Positions 52,493 through 61,755 of a DNA stretch of 64,000 bases are shown here, piece after piece. The position numbers and the translations under genes were made by a program. Origin of the DNA: Lichenicoccus sp964246745 (GTDB lineage Bacteria > Pseudomonadota > Alphaproteobacteria > Acetobacterales > Acetobacteraceae); NCBI GenBank assembly GCA_964246745.1, contig CAXTRK010000005.1, positions 1-64,000 on the forward strand. Direction: 5' to 3'. Every line of letters begins with the position of its first letter. Within the stretch, counting starts at the first letter, position 1. The notes below the pieces were generated by a model, which had not been told where the DNA came from, did no database searches, and saw only the letters and a list, made by a program, of their open reading frames with translations.

Positions 52493-54279
52493 TGTCTGCC
52501 GATACCGCGGCGCTCGGTCACGGCGGGCCCGAGTTCGACGAGGCGGCACATGCCGCCTCGTCAACACCGCAGACGGTTGCCGACGGCCTCGCTGTTGCTC
52601 TACGCTCGCTGGGAGTGGTCCACGCCCTTGGCGTCTGTGGCGGCGCGCAGGCGCTGCTCTGGGCAGCCTTCTCCAAGCACCTTGACGTGCTGCATTTCCG
52701 GCACGAAAGCGGCGCCGGATTTGCCGCCACCGAGGCGCACTTCGCCAGCGGCAAGCCGGTGGTGGTGTTCACCACCACTGGTCCCGGCATCACCAACGCG
52801 ATCACCGGCATGCTCGCCGCCCGCAGCGAAGGGGCCAAGGTCATATTGGTTTCCGCCTACGCGTCAGCGCCGCAGCGCGGACGTGGCGGCATTCAGGAGA
52901 CCAGTGGCTATACCATGCCAAGCAGCGGCCTGTTCGAGGCTGGCGCCTGGTTCGACGACGCCTCCGTCCTTGAGACGCCCGATCAGTTGCCGCAGGTGCT
53001 TCGGCGGCTGCACGCCGGGTTGCGGCGCCCCGGCGGCTATGTCGCGCATCTGAGCGTTCCAAACGCGGTTCAAGGTGCGCCTATGACCCAGAAGCTGCCG
53101 TCTCTGATGGCTGAGGAGAGGGTGCTGACTCGACCTGGTGTCAGCCGCGCCGCGATCGCGCGTTGCGTCGAAATGCTGGCCCAGGAGCGGTTCGCGATCT
53201 GGGCGGGTTTTGGCGCGCGTCACGCCTCGGCGGCATTGCGAACGCTTGCCGAGCAGGCCAGCGCGCCGGTGATGTGCTCGCCGCGCGCCAAGGGTGTGTT
53301 CCCGGAGGATCATCCGCTTTTCATCGGCGTCACCGGAATGGGTGGGCATACCGCGGCGGCCGCCGCCGCCATGCGGGAGCATGCGCCGCGGCATGTGCTG
53401 GTGCTTGGCACACGGCTTGGCGAGCCGACCTCGTTCTGGAACCAGGCTTTGTCACCAAGCGGCGGCTTCGTGCATGTGGACATTGATCCCGCCGTTCCCG
53501 GAGTGGCCTACCCACAGAGCGAAACGTTTGCGGTGCAGGCTGACATCGGCGACTTCCTCGCCGAACTGCTCGCCGCATGGCCGAGCAAGAACGCGGCACC
53601 GGCGCCGTCTTTCAAGCGCCCGCATCCTGTCCAGCCGGCGCCGACCGGCTCAGGACGTGTGCGCCCCGCTGCGCTGATGACAGCGATACAGCGCGTGGTG
53701 GTCGAGGGCAGCGACGCCGTGGTCATGGCGGAGTCTGGCAATTCCTTCACCTGGGCGACACATTATCTCCGCTTCGCTGACGCCCGCCGTTATCGTGTCA
53801 GCACCAATCTCGGCGCCATGGGCCATGCCGCCACAGGCGTGCTTGGCGCCGCACTTTGCCATGGCAAGGCGGTGGCGATTGTCGGCGATGGCGCCATGCT
53901 GATGAACATGGAGGTCAACACCGCGGCCAAGCGGCAGCTCTCCGCCATCTGGATCGTGCTGAATGACGGCCGCTACAACATGTGCTTCCAAGGCATGGCG
54001 GCGCTCGACATGGCCGGTCTCGCCGATGCCGGCTTTCCCTCGACAGACTTTGCCATGCTCGCTCGTGCGATGGGTGCACAAGGCATGCGCGTGGAAAGCG
54101 AGGACCAGCTCGAAGCAGCCCTCGGCCGAGCGCTTTCGACGGGCGGACCGTTCGTGCTCGACATCCTTATTGATGCGGACCAACTGGCGCCGACGCATGG
54201 TCGGAACGAAGGCCTGCGCGTCGCGCGGAGCGAAGTACGACGCGATGGTCTCAGCTTCCCCGTCATCGCCGCAAACTGA
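52489..54279 (+). CDS. ThDP-dependent acetolactate-synthase-like enzyme, ScyA-like
   Basis: A 596-residue ThDP enzyme of the acetolactate synthase superfamily. The N-terminal PYR domain has the cofactor-activating Glu73 in LHFRHESGAGFAATEAHFAS, a central domain follows (GVFPEDHPLFIGVTGMGG), and the C-terminal PP domain has the ThDP-Mg motif GDGAMLMNMEVN (from residue 466) to Asn492. ScyA of cyanobacteria joins indole-3-pyruvate and 4-hydroxyphenylpyruvate by decarboxylative acyloin coupling. The neighbouring ScyD/E-like and ScyC-like genes and the aromatic supply genes make that the best prediction here. A plain branched-chain acetolactate synthase is unlikely, since no regulatory subunit or ilv gene is near. 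The ATG overlaps the previous stop; a second ATG follows at once. Confidence 0.86.
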   Translation: MMSADTAALGHGGPEFDEAAHAASSTPQTVADGLAVALRSLGVVHALGVCGGAQALLWAAFSKHLDVLHFRHESGAGFAATEAHFASGKPVVVFTTTGPGITNAITGMLAARSEGAKVILVSAYASAPQRGRGGIQETSGYTMPSSGLFEAGAWFDDASVLETPDQLPQVLRRLHAGLRRPGGYVAHLSVPNAVQGAPMTQKLPSLMAEERVLTRPGVSRAAIARCVEMLAQERFAIWAGFGARHASAALRTLAEQASAPVMCSPRAKGVFPEDHPLFIGVTGMGGHTAAAAAAMREHAPRHVLVLGTRLGEPTSFWNQALSPSGGFVHVDIDPAVPGVAYPQSETFAVQADIGDFLAELLAAWPSKNAAPAPSFKRPHPVQPAPTGSGRVRPAALMTAIQRVVVEGSDAVVMAESGNSFTWATHYLRFADARRYRVSTNLGAMGHAATGVLGAALCHGKAVAIVGDGAMLMNMEVNTAAKRQLSAIWIVLNDGRYNMCFQGMAALDMAGLADAGFPSTDFAMLARAMGAQGMRVESEDQLEAALGRALSTGGPFVLDILIDADQLAPTHGRNEGLRVARSEVRRDGLSFPVIAAN

Positions 54280-54292
54280 AGGAGACCAGCTC

Positions 54293-55234
54293 ATGGAAAG
54301 CAACACGTTTGCGACTTCGACCTTCATTGCGGCGCCGGAGAAGGATGCGCTTGCCTATCTGCGTGACCTGCGCAATCTCGATGAATGGACACTCTACAGC
54401 CGCATGATCGAGCAGGTCGACGAGAATACCTGGCGTGGCACCGCATCCGGCTACCAGCATGACCTCTATTATCACGCACGGCCGATCGAGACGCCGCAGT
54501 TCGGCGGCGTCGAATGGCATTGCGGCTATGAGCATGGAAAGTATTTCCAGTGTTATCCGGCTTTCGTGTTCCCGGCGCGCTATGTCGGCTCGGACGAGGA
54601 CGGTGTCTATTTCCACTGGCTCAGCTTTGTCGGACCGGAACGGCGCACGCCGATGATCATGCAGGGCATCCATCTCGTGCATACCGCCGAGATACGCTCA
54701 CTCAAAGGCGCATTGGAGCGCAGGGCCGGCCTGACCCAGGCGGCACACGGTCGCTTCGAGATCAAGACCAGCTCGATCTTTGTCGATGCGCCGTATGATC
54801 TCGCAGCCAGCTATCTCGGCGACGTCAATAATTTCGCCGACTGGTCTTTCTTCATCCGAGCGGATGGCGATGCCGGTCAGGGCCGTTTCGTCGACGAGTA
54901 TGAGCAAAAGCTGGAGGTCAAGGCCCGCACGTTTGATTGCGGCAATTACTCCATCATGGAATTCGAGTCGACCTATCCCGCCTTGGGTTATGTCCAGCGT
55001 AGCTGCCTCGTGCTGGTGCCTTGCGCCTACGCTTTTGGTAATCCGAAGGCTCGCGGCTGCGTCTCGCATCGTATCGCCTTCTTTGACAAGCAAGCACTGC
55101 CTGAGCACGGCAAGCTGCAGATCGAGGATTATGGCGCGGAGAGCATGAGCCTGAAACGCGTGCTCGAGAACAAGGCCGGCAACCTCAAGTCGTTCGGGCT
55201 CGGCATGAGCTATCTGCCCGAGGCGGCGGCATGA
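54293..55234 (+). CDS. ScyC-like cyclase with two tandem SRPBCC-type halves
   Basis: A 313-residue protein. I recognise it as ScyC-like by length, by position directly after the ScyA-like gene, and by its fold. The two halves look alike: STFIAAPEKDALAYLRDLRN then LDEWTLY near residue 9, and SSIFVDAPYDLAASYLGDVNN then FADWSFF from residue 160. Both have the start of an SRPBCC/START-like helix-grip fold. ScyC cyclises the ScyA product to the tricyclic ketone precursor of scytonemin. Aromatic residues are abundant in the first half (YQHDLYYHARP, FQCYPAFVFPARY), fitting an indole pocket. The ATG at 54293 follows GGAGACC. It overlaps trpG by four bases. Identification rests on pattern and context, not on an alignment. 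Confidence 0.8.
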   Translation: MESNTFATSTFIAAPEKDALAYLRDLRNLDEWTLYSRMIEQVDENTWRGTASGYQHDLYYHARPIETPQFGGVEWHCGYEHGKYFQCYPAFVFPARYVGSDEDGVYFHWLSFVGPERRTPMIMQGIHLVHTAEIRSLKGALERRAGLTQAAHGRFEIKTSSIFVDAPYDLAASYLGDVNNFADWSFFIRADGDAGQGRFVDEYEQKLEVKARTFDCGNYSIMEFESTYPALGYVQRSCLVLVPCAYAFGNPKARGCVSHRIAFFDKQALPEHGKLQIEDYGAESMSLKRVLENKAGNLKSFGLGMSYLPEAAA

Positions 55235-55866
55235 GCGCCGCGGTCGTCTCGGACCGGCTTCAAGCCGGGCGGGCAACCGCTGTCTCCATCCTGCTGCTCG
55301 ACAACTACGATAGCTTTACGTTCAACCTGTTTCACCGCCTTGGTGAACTGGGTGCCCAAGTAGAGGTTTTTCGCCACGATGCAATGACCTCCGAGGCAGC
55401 ACTGGAGCGGGGCCTGGATGCGGTGGTCATCTCTCCCGGTCCTTGCGATCCGGACAAAGCCGGCATCTCGCTCAAGCTCATCGAACAGGCCGCAAGCATT
55501 TGTCCGGTGCTTGGAGTTTGTCTGGGGCATCAGGCGATCGGGCAGGTCTTCGGCGGGAAGGTGGTGCGTGCGCCAGCGCCGATGCATGGCAAGATCAGCC
55601 TGATCCATCACGATGACACCGGCGTGTTCGAAGGATTGCCCAACCCCTTCCCGGCGACGCGGTATCACAGTCTGATCGTCAAGCGCGACGGCCTGCCCGC
55701 ATCGCTCAAGATCAATGCATGGACCGAGGACGGGCTTATCATGGGGCTCCGCCATGAATCACTGCCTGTGCACGGCGTGCAATTCCATCCCGAGAGCATC
55801 GAGACATTCGACGGCCACCTGCTGCTGGATAACTTCCTGGCTCTGGTCTCGAGCAGTTCCGTATGA
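55231..55866 (+). CDS. trpG: Anthranilate synthase component II (glutamine amidotransferase)
   Basis: A 211-residue class I glutamine amidotransferase. Motifs: ILLLDNYDSFTFNLFHRL, VVISPGPCDPDKAGIS, the nucleophile Cys in PVLGVCLGHQAIGQVFGG, RYHSLIVKRDGLP, and the His-Glu pair in GVQFHPESIETFDGH. It supplies ammonia to TrpE. An N-terminal extension of about 17 residues precedes the usual start, and the ATGA overlap with the ScyC-like gene supports the chosen start. A PabA role is possible in principle, but trpD, trpC and trpE follow directly. Confidence 0.94.
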   Translation: MSAAVVSDRLQAGRATAVSILLLDNYDSFTFNLFHRLGELGAQVEVFRHDAMTSEAALERGLDAVVISPGPCDPDKAGISLKLIEQAASICPVLGVCLGHQAIGQVFGGKVVRAPAPMHGKISLIHHDDTGVFEGLPNPFPATRYHSLIVKRDGLPASLKINAWTEDGLIMGLRHESLPVHGVQFHPESIETFDGHLLLDNFLALVSSSSV

Positions 55867-56891
55867 GCCTGGCGCTCAAGGCCACGCTGCATCTTCTTGC
55901 TGGAGGCGTCTGCCTGACCGCAGCACAGGCTGAAGCGGCGTTCGAACTGATCCTGTCTGGCGCGGCCACTGACGCACAGATCGGCGCCATGGCCATGGCG
56001 ATGCGCGTGCGTGGCGAGACCGTGGCGGAGATCATTGGCGCCGCTCGTGCGATGCGCAGCCGCATGACGCCGGTAAGGGTCGCGGGAGAGTCGGTCGATA
56101 CCTGCGGCACGGGCGGCGACGGCGCGCATACGTTCAACATCTCGACCGCGGTGGCGTTCGTGGTGGCGGCCTGCGGGGTCGCTGTCGCCAAGCACGGCAA
56201 TCGGGCGCAGTCCTCGCGCTGTGGCGCGGCCGACGTGCTCGAAGCTTTAGGTGTGAATCTTGAAGTTCCTCTCGAAATCCTGGGGCGAGTCATCCAGGAC
56301 GAGAAAATAGGGTTTCTCTTCGCCACTCAGCATCATGGCGCGATGCGCCACGTCGCCGCCGTTCGGCGTGAACTCGGCACCCGGACCATCTTCAATCTGC
56401 TCGGCCCGCTCTGCAACCCCGCGAACGCGCGCAGACAGTTGCTCGGCGTATTCGCACCCGAGTGGCTTACCCCCCTCGCCGAGGTGCTGCGGGCATCCGG
56501 ATCCGAGCGTGCCTGGATCGTGTGCGGAGAGGATGGACTGGACGAGCTGACAACGACGACACGCTCGCTGGTCGCGGAGTTGCAAGAGGACGGGAGCATC
56601 CACCGCTTCGAGATCGAGCCGGAACAGGCGGGCGTTCCCCGTGCGCTTGCTTCGGATTTGCAAGGCGGCGACGCTCGCGAAAACGCGGCAGCGCTTCGAG
56701 CGCTGTTAGAGGGTGTGGCCGGTCCCTATCGTGACATCGTCGTGCTGAACGCCGCGGCCGCTCTTGTGGTGGCCGGACGCAGCCATGACCTGCCCCACGG
56801 CGCCAGTCTTGCCGCCGCCGCAATTGACAGCGGCGCCGCGGCGGCGCGGCTGGAGGCGCTGGTGCGGGCGACCAACGAGGTGCACGCATGA
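55863..56891 (+). CDS. trpD: Anthranilate phosphoribosyltransferase
   Basis: A 342-residue TrpD that transfers phosphoribose from PRPP to anthranilate. Motifs: AMAMRVRGETVAEIIGAARAM, the PRPP-binding VDTCGTGGDGAHTFNISTA, VAKHGNRAQSSRCGAADVLEALG, FLFATQHHGAMRHVA and TIFNLLGPLCNPANARRQLLG. It overlaps trpG and trpC by four bases on each side, implying coupled translation. It is a single-function enzyme, separate from trpG. Confidence 0.95.
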   Translation: MSLALKATLHLLAGGVCLTAAQAEAAFELILSGAATDAQIGAMAMAMRVRGETVAEIIGAARAMRSRMTPVRVAGESVDTCGTGGDGAHTFNISTAVAFVVAACGVAVAKHGNRAQSSRCGAADVLEALGVNLEVPLEILGRVIQDEKIGFLFATQHHGAMRHVAAVRRELGTRTIFNLLGPLCNPANARRQLLGVFAPEWLTPLAEVLRASGSERAWIVCGEDGLDELTTTTRSLVAELQEDGSIHRFEIEPEQAGVPRALASDLQGGDARENAAALRALLEGVAGPYRDIVVLNAAAALVVAGRSHDLPHGASLAAAAIDSGAAAARLEALVRATNEVHA

Positions 56892-57685
56892 ACAATGTCT
56901 TGCGGGAAATTTGCGCGGCGAAACGCGCGCACATCGCTCGCTGCAAGGAAACACTGCCTCTGCATGCGCTGGAGGCAGCACTGCCTCTCTCCGGAGGAAC
57001 GCGCGGCTTTTTCAGCACCTTGCAGGCGATGCGGCAGGCGGGACGGCCAGGCCTGATTGCCGAGATCAAGCGCGCGAGTCCGAGTCGTGGAATTATCCGG
57101 GCCGACTTCGATCCCGCGGCTCTGGCACGCGCCTATGCTGCCGGGGGCGCCGCCTGTCTGTCGGTGCTGACCGATCAGCCCTATTTTCATGGCGCAGTCG
57201 AGCACCTTGCAGAGGCGCGTGCGGCCGTATCGCTTCCGGTTCTGCGAAAGGACTTCATGCTTGACCCCTATCAGGTGGTGGAAGCGCGCGTGATTGGCGC
57301 TGACGCGATCCTGCTGATCATGGCCGCTCTTGATGACGGCCAAGCCGCGGAACTGGAGGACACGGCGTGTGAACTCGGACTTGATGTGCTGGTCGAAGTG
57401 CATGACGAGGCGGAGCTGGAGCGGGCGCTGCGGCTGCGCACGCCGCTGATCGGGGTCAACAACCGCGATCTCAAGACGCTGCGAGTCAATCTCGGCGTTA
57501 CCGAACGGCTGTCTCGCCTGCTGCCGGTCGATCGTGTCTTGGTTTGCGAAAGCGGCATCAACTCGAGCTTCGACGTGCAACGCATGCGTTGCTTCGGCGC
57601 CGATCTTTTTCTGGTCGGCGAGAGCCTGATGCGCGAGGTTGATGTCACCGCGGCGACGGCGGCCCTGCTGGGCAGGGCCGCGTGA
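56888..57685 (+). CDS. trpC: Indole-3-glycerol phosphate synthase
   Basis: A 265-residue TIM-barrel enzyme that closes the indole ring. Motifs: LIAEIKRASPSRGIIRADFDP (catalytic Lys and Glu), AACLSVLTDQPYFHGAVEHL, PVLRKDFMLDPYQVVEARVIG, GVNNRDLKTLRVNL and VCESGINSSFDV. The PRA isomerase domain (TrpF) is not fused, and trpF, trpA and trpB are not in the window, so the remaining steps to Trp depend on genes elsewhere. It overlaps trpD by four bases; a 65-base gap then separates it from trpE. Confidence 0.95.
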   Translation: MNNVLREICAAKRAHIARCKETLPLHALEAALPLSGGTRGFFSTLQAMRQAGRPGLIAEIKRASPSRGIIRADFDPAALARAYAAGGAACLSVLTDQPYFHGAVEHLAEARAAVSLPVLRKDFMLDPYQVVEARVIGADAILLIMAALDDGQAAELEDTACELGLDVLVEVHDEAELERALRLRTPLIGVNNRDLKTLRVNLGVTERLSRLLPVDRVLVCESGINSSFDVQRMRCFGADLFLVGESLMREVDVTAATAALLGRAA

Positions 57686-57750
57686 AGACGCACCAGATCC
57701 GTCGGGAGCCACGTCTCCCTGGATCATTCCGCGGCTGATTGCGAGGAACT

Positions 57751-59322
57751 ATGATGCACGTCTCGCCCCCGCAGGATACGTTTATCAAGATTTATGAGCG
57801 CGGCGAGCCGCAGGTTGCCTGGATCACCCTGGTGGCTGATCTTGAGACCCCGGTCGCGGCAATGATGAAGCTTGCGAGCGGACAGCCTTATGGGTTTCTG
57901 CTTGAATCCGTCGAGGGCGGCGCTGTGCGCGGCCGCTATTCCTACATTGGCGTGCGACCCGATTTGATCTGGCGCTGCCACGGCGAACACGCCGAAATCA
58001 ATCGTACCGTCCGATCTGGCGGAGCAGGAGACATGCCTGAAGCGGGGCATTATGAAGCCTCGCCGAAGCCGGCACTGGCCAGCCTGCGTGCTCTGATCGA
58101 GGAATGTCGCATAGAGCTGCCGCGAGAGCTGCCGCCCGGGAGCGCCAGCCTGATTGGCTTCTTTGCCTATGATTTCGTCCGTCTGATCGAGCATCTCCCA
58201 TCCGTAAACGGGGACGAACTGGGTCTTCCGGATGCCATGCTCATCCGCCCAACCGTCGTCGCGGTATTTGACAACGTGCTTGACCGGATCACCGTGGTGA
58301 CGCCGATCTATCCGGCGGCGGAGGTTTCCGCTGAAGCCGCCTACGACATTGCCTGTAAGCGCCTGGCGTCGACCGAAGCCGATCTGGCGCGCAGTCTGCC
58401 ACGGCAGCCCGAACCAATTGGGCCGACACGGACGCCGGTGCCAAGCTCGAATTTCACACGGGCGCAATACGACGAGATGGTCGAGCAGGCGAAGACTTAT
58501 ATTCGCGCCGGAGACGCTTTTCAGGTGGTGCCGTCTCAGCGCTTCTCGCTCCCCTTCCATCTGCCGCCGCTGGCGCTGTATCGTTCGCTGCGCCGGCTTA
58601 ATCCGTCGCCATTCTCGTTCTATCTGAATCTCGACGACTTCGCCCTGGTCGGTTCATCGCCGGAGATCCTGGTGCGGCTCCGCAGCGGCACGGTCACCAT
58701 CCGCCCGATCGCGGGAACCCGGCCGCGCGGAAGCACCGAGGCGGAGGACCTGGAACTGGAACAAGAATTGCTCGCCGACCCGAAGGAGCTGGCGGAGCAC
58801 CTGATGCTGCTCGATTTAGGCCGCAACGATGTCGGACGGGTCGCCAAGACGGGCTCGGTTCGCGTCACCGAAAAGATGATCGTCGAGCGATACTCGCATG
58901 TCATGCATATCGTTTCAAATGTTGAGGGGCAACTCGATGACGAGAGAGCGGATCTGCTCGATGTGTTGTGCGCGGGCTTTCCAGCCGGCACGGTATCCGG
59001 CGCTCCAAAAATTCGGGCGATGGAAATCATCGAGGAGCTGGAACCGACCCGGCGTGGCTTCTATGGCGGCGGCGTCGGCTATATCGGCGCAGACGGCAAC
59101 TTCGACACGTGCATCGGTTTGCGTACTGGGCTGGTGAAGAACGGCGTCCTCTACGTACAGGCGGGCGGCGGTGTGGTCGCGGACTCTGACCCTGAATCTG
59201 AGTATCGCGAGTCCTGCAACAAAGCCCAGGCCTTGCTGCGCGCGGCGGAGGAAGCAGTCCGCTTCGCCGAGACGAGGTTCATTCATCACAACGAATTTGT
59301 AGAACCTTCAGGATCACGCTGA
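57751..59322 (+). CDS. trpE: Anthranilate synthase component I
   Basis: A 523-residue TrpE that aminates chorismate to anthranilate. The N-terminal part carries FLLESVEGG, the LLES element that binds Trp in feedback-inhibited enzymes. The C-terminal chorismate-binding domain has FQVVPSQRFSLPF, IRPIAGTRPRGSTEAED, LLDLGRNDVGRV, FPAGTVSGAPKIRAMEII, and GFYGGGVGYIGADGNFDTCIG. The allosteric element suggests that it stays sensitive to Trp even inside a product cluster. ATGs at 57751 and 57754 follow GAGGA; the second has better spacing. Confidence 0.95.
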   Translation: MMHVSPPQDTFIKIYERGEPQVAWITLVADLETPVAAMMKLASGQPYGFLLESVEGGAVRGRYSYIGVRPDLIWRCHGEHAEINRTVRSGGAGDMPEAGHYEASPKPALASLRALIEECRIELPRELPPGSASLIGFFAYDFVRLIEHLPSVNGDELGLPDAMLIRPTVVAVFDNVLDRITVVTPIYPAAEVSAEAAYDIACKRLASTEADLARSLPRQPEPIGPTRTPVPSSNFTRAQYDEMVEQAKTYIRAGDAFQVVPSQRFSLPFHLPPLALYRSLRRLNPSPFSFYLNLDDFALVGSSPEILVRLRSGTVTIRPIAGTRPRGSTEAEDLELEQELLADPKELAEHLMLLDLGRNDVGRVAKTGSVRVTEKMIVERYSHVMHIVSNVEGQLDDERADLLDVLCAGFPAGTVSGAPKIRAMEIIEELEPTRRGFYGGGVGYIGADGNFDTCIGLRTGLVKNGVLYVQAGGGVVADSDPESEYRESCNKAQALLRAAEEAVRFAETRFIHHNEFVEPSGSR

Positions 59323-59337
59323 AAGAAGCCTAGCGCT

Positions 59338-60780
59338 ATGGATGATGTCATGCATTACACGCCGGCAGACGCGGCGGACGTGAACTCCCGGACAAGCTCT
59401 GCCACCTGGTCGCCGGGGTCCTGGCGCGAGTGGACGGCGGATCAGCAACCTTCCTACGACAACGCCGAACATCTTGCCGATGTCGAACGCCGGCTGCGTT
59501 CGTTTCCGCCGCTGGTGTTTGCCGGCGAGGCGCGCGATTTGCGCAAGAGGCTTGGCGAAGTGGCCGCCGGTCGCGGCTTCCTGCTACAGGGCGGCGATTG
59601 TGCCGAGAGCTTTGCCGAGTTCCGCGCCGACACCATACGCGACAGCCTGTGCGTGCTGTTGCAGATGGCGGTCGTGCTGACGTTCGGCGCCGGCATGCCG
59701 GTGGTCAAGGTTGGCCGGTTTGCCGGTCAGTTCGCCAAGCCGCGGTCTTCCGGACTCGAACGGCAGGGTGATCTCGAGTTGCCAAGTTATCGTGGCGATA
59801 TCGTCAACGCTCTTGAGTTCACCGACGCGGCGCGGCGTCCCGATCCGGAGCGACAGATCCAGGCCTATGCGCAGTCGGCGGCGACGCTCAACCTCCTGCG
59901 CGCCTTTACCGGCGGCGGCTACGCCAAGCTCGCCCGCGTGCACGCGTGGAACCTGGAATTTGTCGCCGCTTCGCCGCAGGGGGCACGCTACAGGGAGGTG
60001 GCTGGCCATATTTCCGAGGCGCTCGCCTTCATGGCGGCATGCGGCATGTCGGATGCCAACACGCCGCCGATGGCTTCGACCGCGCTCTACACCTCCCACG
60101 AAGCGTTGCTGCTTGGCTATGAGGAAGCGCTCACCCGAACCGACTCGATCACCGGCAAATGGTACAACACCGCCGCTCACTTCATCTGGATCGGTGATCG
60201 AACCCGCGAGATCGACGGTGCGCATGTTCGGTATGCAAGCGGCGTCGAAAACCCGATCGGACTGAAGGCAGGGCCGAGCCTGGCGCCGGATCAGCTTCTG
60301 CGTCTGCTTGACGTGCTCGATCCGGACCGCGAACCCGGACGGATCACGGTCATCGCGCGCATGGGGTACGAGAAGGTCGCGACACACCTGCCGCCGCTGA
60401 TACGGGCGGTGAAACGTGAAGGCCGCTCGGTTGTCTGGTCGTGCGATCCCATGCACGGGAACACGATCAAGGCCGCGTCAGGATATAAGACGCGGCCGTT
60501 TGGACGTATCATGGATGAGGTCGCAGGTTTTTTTGATGTACACGAGGCTGAAGGAACGTATCCCGGCGGCATCCATGTCGAGATGACGGGGCAGAATGTC
60601 ACCGAATGCACCGGGGGCGCGCAGGCGATTACGGATGAGGGATTGTCGCACTTCTATCATACGCACTGCGACCCAAGGCTGAACGCGCAGCAGAGTCTGG
60701 AGGTGGCGTTCCTGCTGGCCGAAAAGCTAAAGACAGCCCGTCGGTTTCGGGAGCGCCTGACGGCTCAATCCGATGTCTGA
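59338..60780 (+). CDS. DAHP synthase, class II
   Basis: A 480-residue class II 3-deoxy-7-phosphoheptulonate synthase, the first enzyme of the shikimate pathway. Motifs: PPLVFAGEARDLRKRLGEV, FLLQGGDCAESFAEF, KVGRFAGQFAKPRS, FIWIGDRTREIDGAHVRYAS, VVWSCDPMHGNTI and HVEMTGQNVTECTGG. Class II enzymes are often linked to secondary aromatic metabolism. A copy inside this operon fits a need for extra chorismate. It lies 15 bases after trpE and overlaps tyrA by eight bases. No fused chorismate mutase is present. Confidence 0.95.
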   Translation: MDDVMHYTPADAADVNSRTSSATWSPGSWREWTADQQPSYDNAEHLADVERRLRSFPPLVFAGEARDLRKRLGEVAAGRGFLLQGGDCAESFAEFRADTIRDSLCVLLQMAVVLTFGAGMPVVKVGRFAGQFAKPRSSGLERQGDLELPSYRGDIVNALEFTDAARRPDPERQIQAYAQSAATLNLLRAFTGGGYAKLARVHAWNLEFVAASPQGARYREVAGHISEALAFMAACGMSDANTPPMASTALYTSHEALLLGYEEALTRTDSITGKWYNTAAHFIWIGDRTREIDGAHVRYASGVENPIGLKAGPSLAPDQLLRLLDVLDPDREPGRITVIARMGYEKVATHLPPLIRAVKREGRSVVWSCDPMHGNTIKAASGYKTRPFGRIMDEVAGFFDVHEAEGTYPGGIHVEMTGQNVTECTGGAQAITDEGLSHFYHTHCDPRLNAQQSLEVAFLLAEKLKTARRFRERLTAQSDV

Positions 60781-61753
60781 GCGACAGGCGGACAGCCCGC
60801 ACGCGCTGACGGCAGCACCCCTATTCGGGCAGGTCACCTTCGTAGGTATCGGCCTGATCAACGGATCGCTCGCCCGCGACGTCCGTCGCCTCGGATTGGC
60901 AAGGCGGCTGGTGGCGACCGCGCGTCGGCAGCAGACACTCGATGAGGCGCTTAGCCTCGGGCTGGTGGACGAGGCAACAACGGACACAGGCGCTGCCGTA
61001 CGCAAGGCCGACCTTGTCGTGCTTGGCGTGCCGGTCGGCGCCAGCGGCGAGACGGCTCGGATGATTGCTCCCTTTCTCAGGCAGGAGGCCATCGTGACCG
61101 ATGTCGGCTCGGTCAAGGGGCAGGTGATCGAGCTCGTGTCGCCGCACCTGGACATGCGGCGGTTTGTCCCTGCTCACCCGGTCGCCGGCACGGAACGATC
61201 CGGACCCAAGGCTGCGGTCGATCGTTTGTTCCAGAACCGCTGGTGCATTCTGACGCCGACGGAGGATACCGATGCTCTGTCAGTCGAGCAGGTGGCGTCA
61301 CTGTGGCGCGCGGTTGGCGCGCGGGTGGACCGGATGGATGCGGCGCACCATGACAGAGTGCTCGCCATCACGTCGCATCTGCCGCATCTGCTTGCCTTCA
61401 ATATCGTCAACACCGCCGACGATCTTGAAGGTGTGCTGAAGGGCGAGGTGCTCAAATACGCGGCCGGCGGATTTACGGATTTCACCCGTATCGCCGCGTC
61501 CGACCCGACCATGTGGCGTGACGTGTTCCTGCACAACAAGGCAGCCGTTCTGGAAATCGTCGGTCGATACATCGAGGATTTGGTAGCGCTGCAACGTGCG
61601 ATCCGCTGGGACGAGGCGGACGCCTTGTTCGAGCGTTTCAGCAGCGCGCAGGCAATCCGGCGCGAAGTCATACGCGCCGGACAAGGCTATAAGCGCGTTC
61701 CAAATGGGCGCTGCGAGCCGTCAGACACGGATCTGGCGCTGAGCCGTACCTGA
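60773..61753 (+). CDS. tyrA: Prephenate/arogenate dehydrogenase (TyrA)
   Basis: A 326-residue TyrA. The NAD-binding motif is VTFVGIGLINGSLARDVRRLGL (Asn in place of the more usual Gly or Met after Ile). Further motifs are VVLGVPVGASGETARMIAPF, VTDVGSVKGQVIEL, FVPAHPVAGTERSGPKAA, AITSHLPHLLAFNIV, and AGGFTDFTRIAASDPTMWRDVF. With prephenate it yields 4-hydroxyphenylpyruvate, which is directly one of the two 2-oxo acids expected by a ScyA-type enzyme. It is the last gene of the main operon; a strong promoter begins three bases after its stop. Confidence 0.93.
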   Translation: MSERQADSPHALTAAPLFGQVTFVGIGLINGSLARDVRRLGLARRLVATARRQQTLDEALSLGLVDEATTDTGAAVRKADLVVLGVPVGASGETARMIAPFLRQEAIVTDVGSVKGQVIELVSPHLDMRRFVPAHPVAGTERSGPKAAVDRLFQNRWCILTPTEDTDALSVEQVASLWRAVGARVDRMDAAHHDRVLAITSHLPHLLAFNIVNTADDLEGVLKGEVLKYAAGGFTDFTRIAASDPTMWRDVFLHNKAAVLEIVGRYIEDLVALQRAIRWDEADALFERFSSAQAIRREVIRAGQGYKRVPNGRCEPSDTDLALSRT

Positions 61754-61755
61754 GG

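Noticed and set aside
52489..54279. Branched-chain acetolactate synthase for valine/isoleucine synthesis
   Set aside because: No regulatory subunit or ilv genes nearby; context is entirely aromatic with ScyC-like and ScyD/E-like partners.
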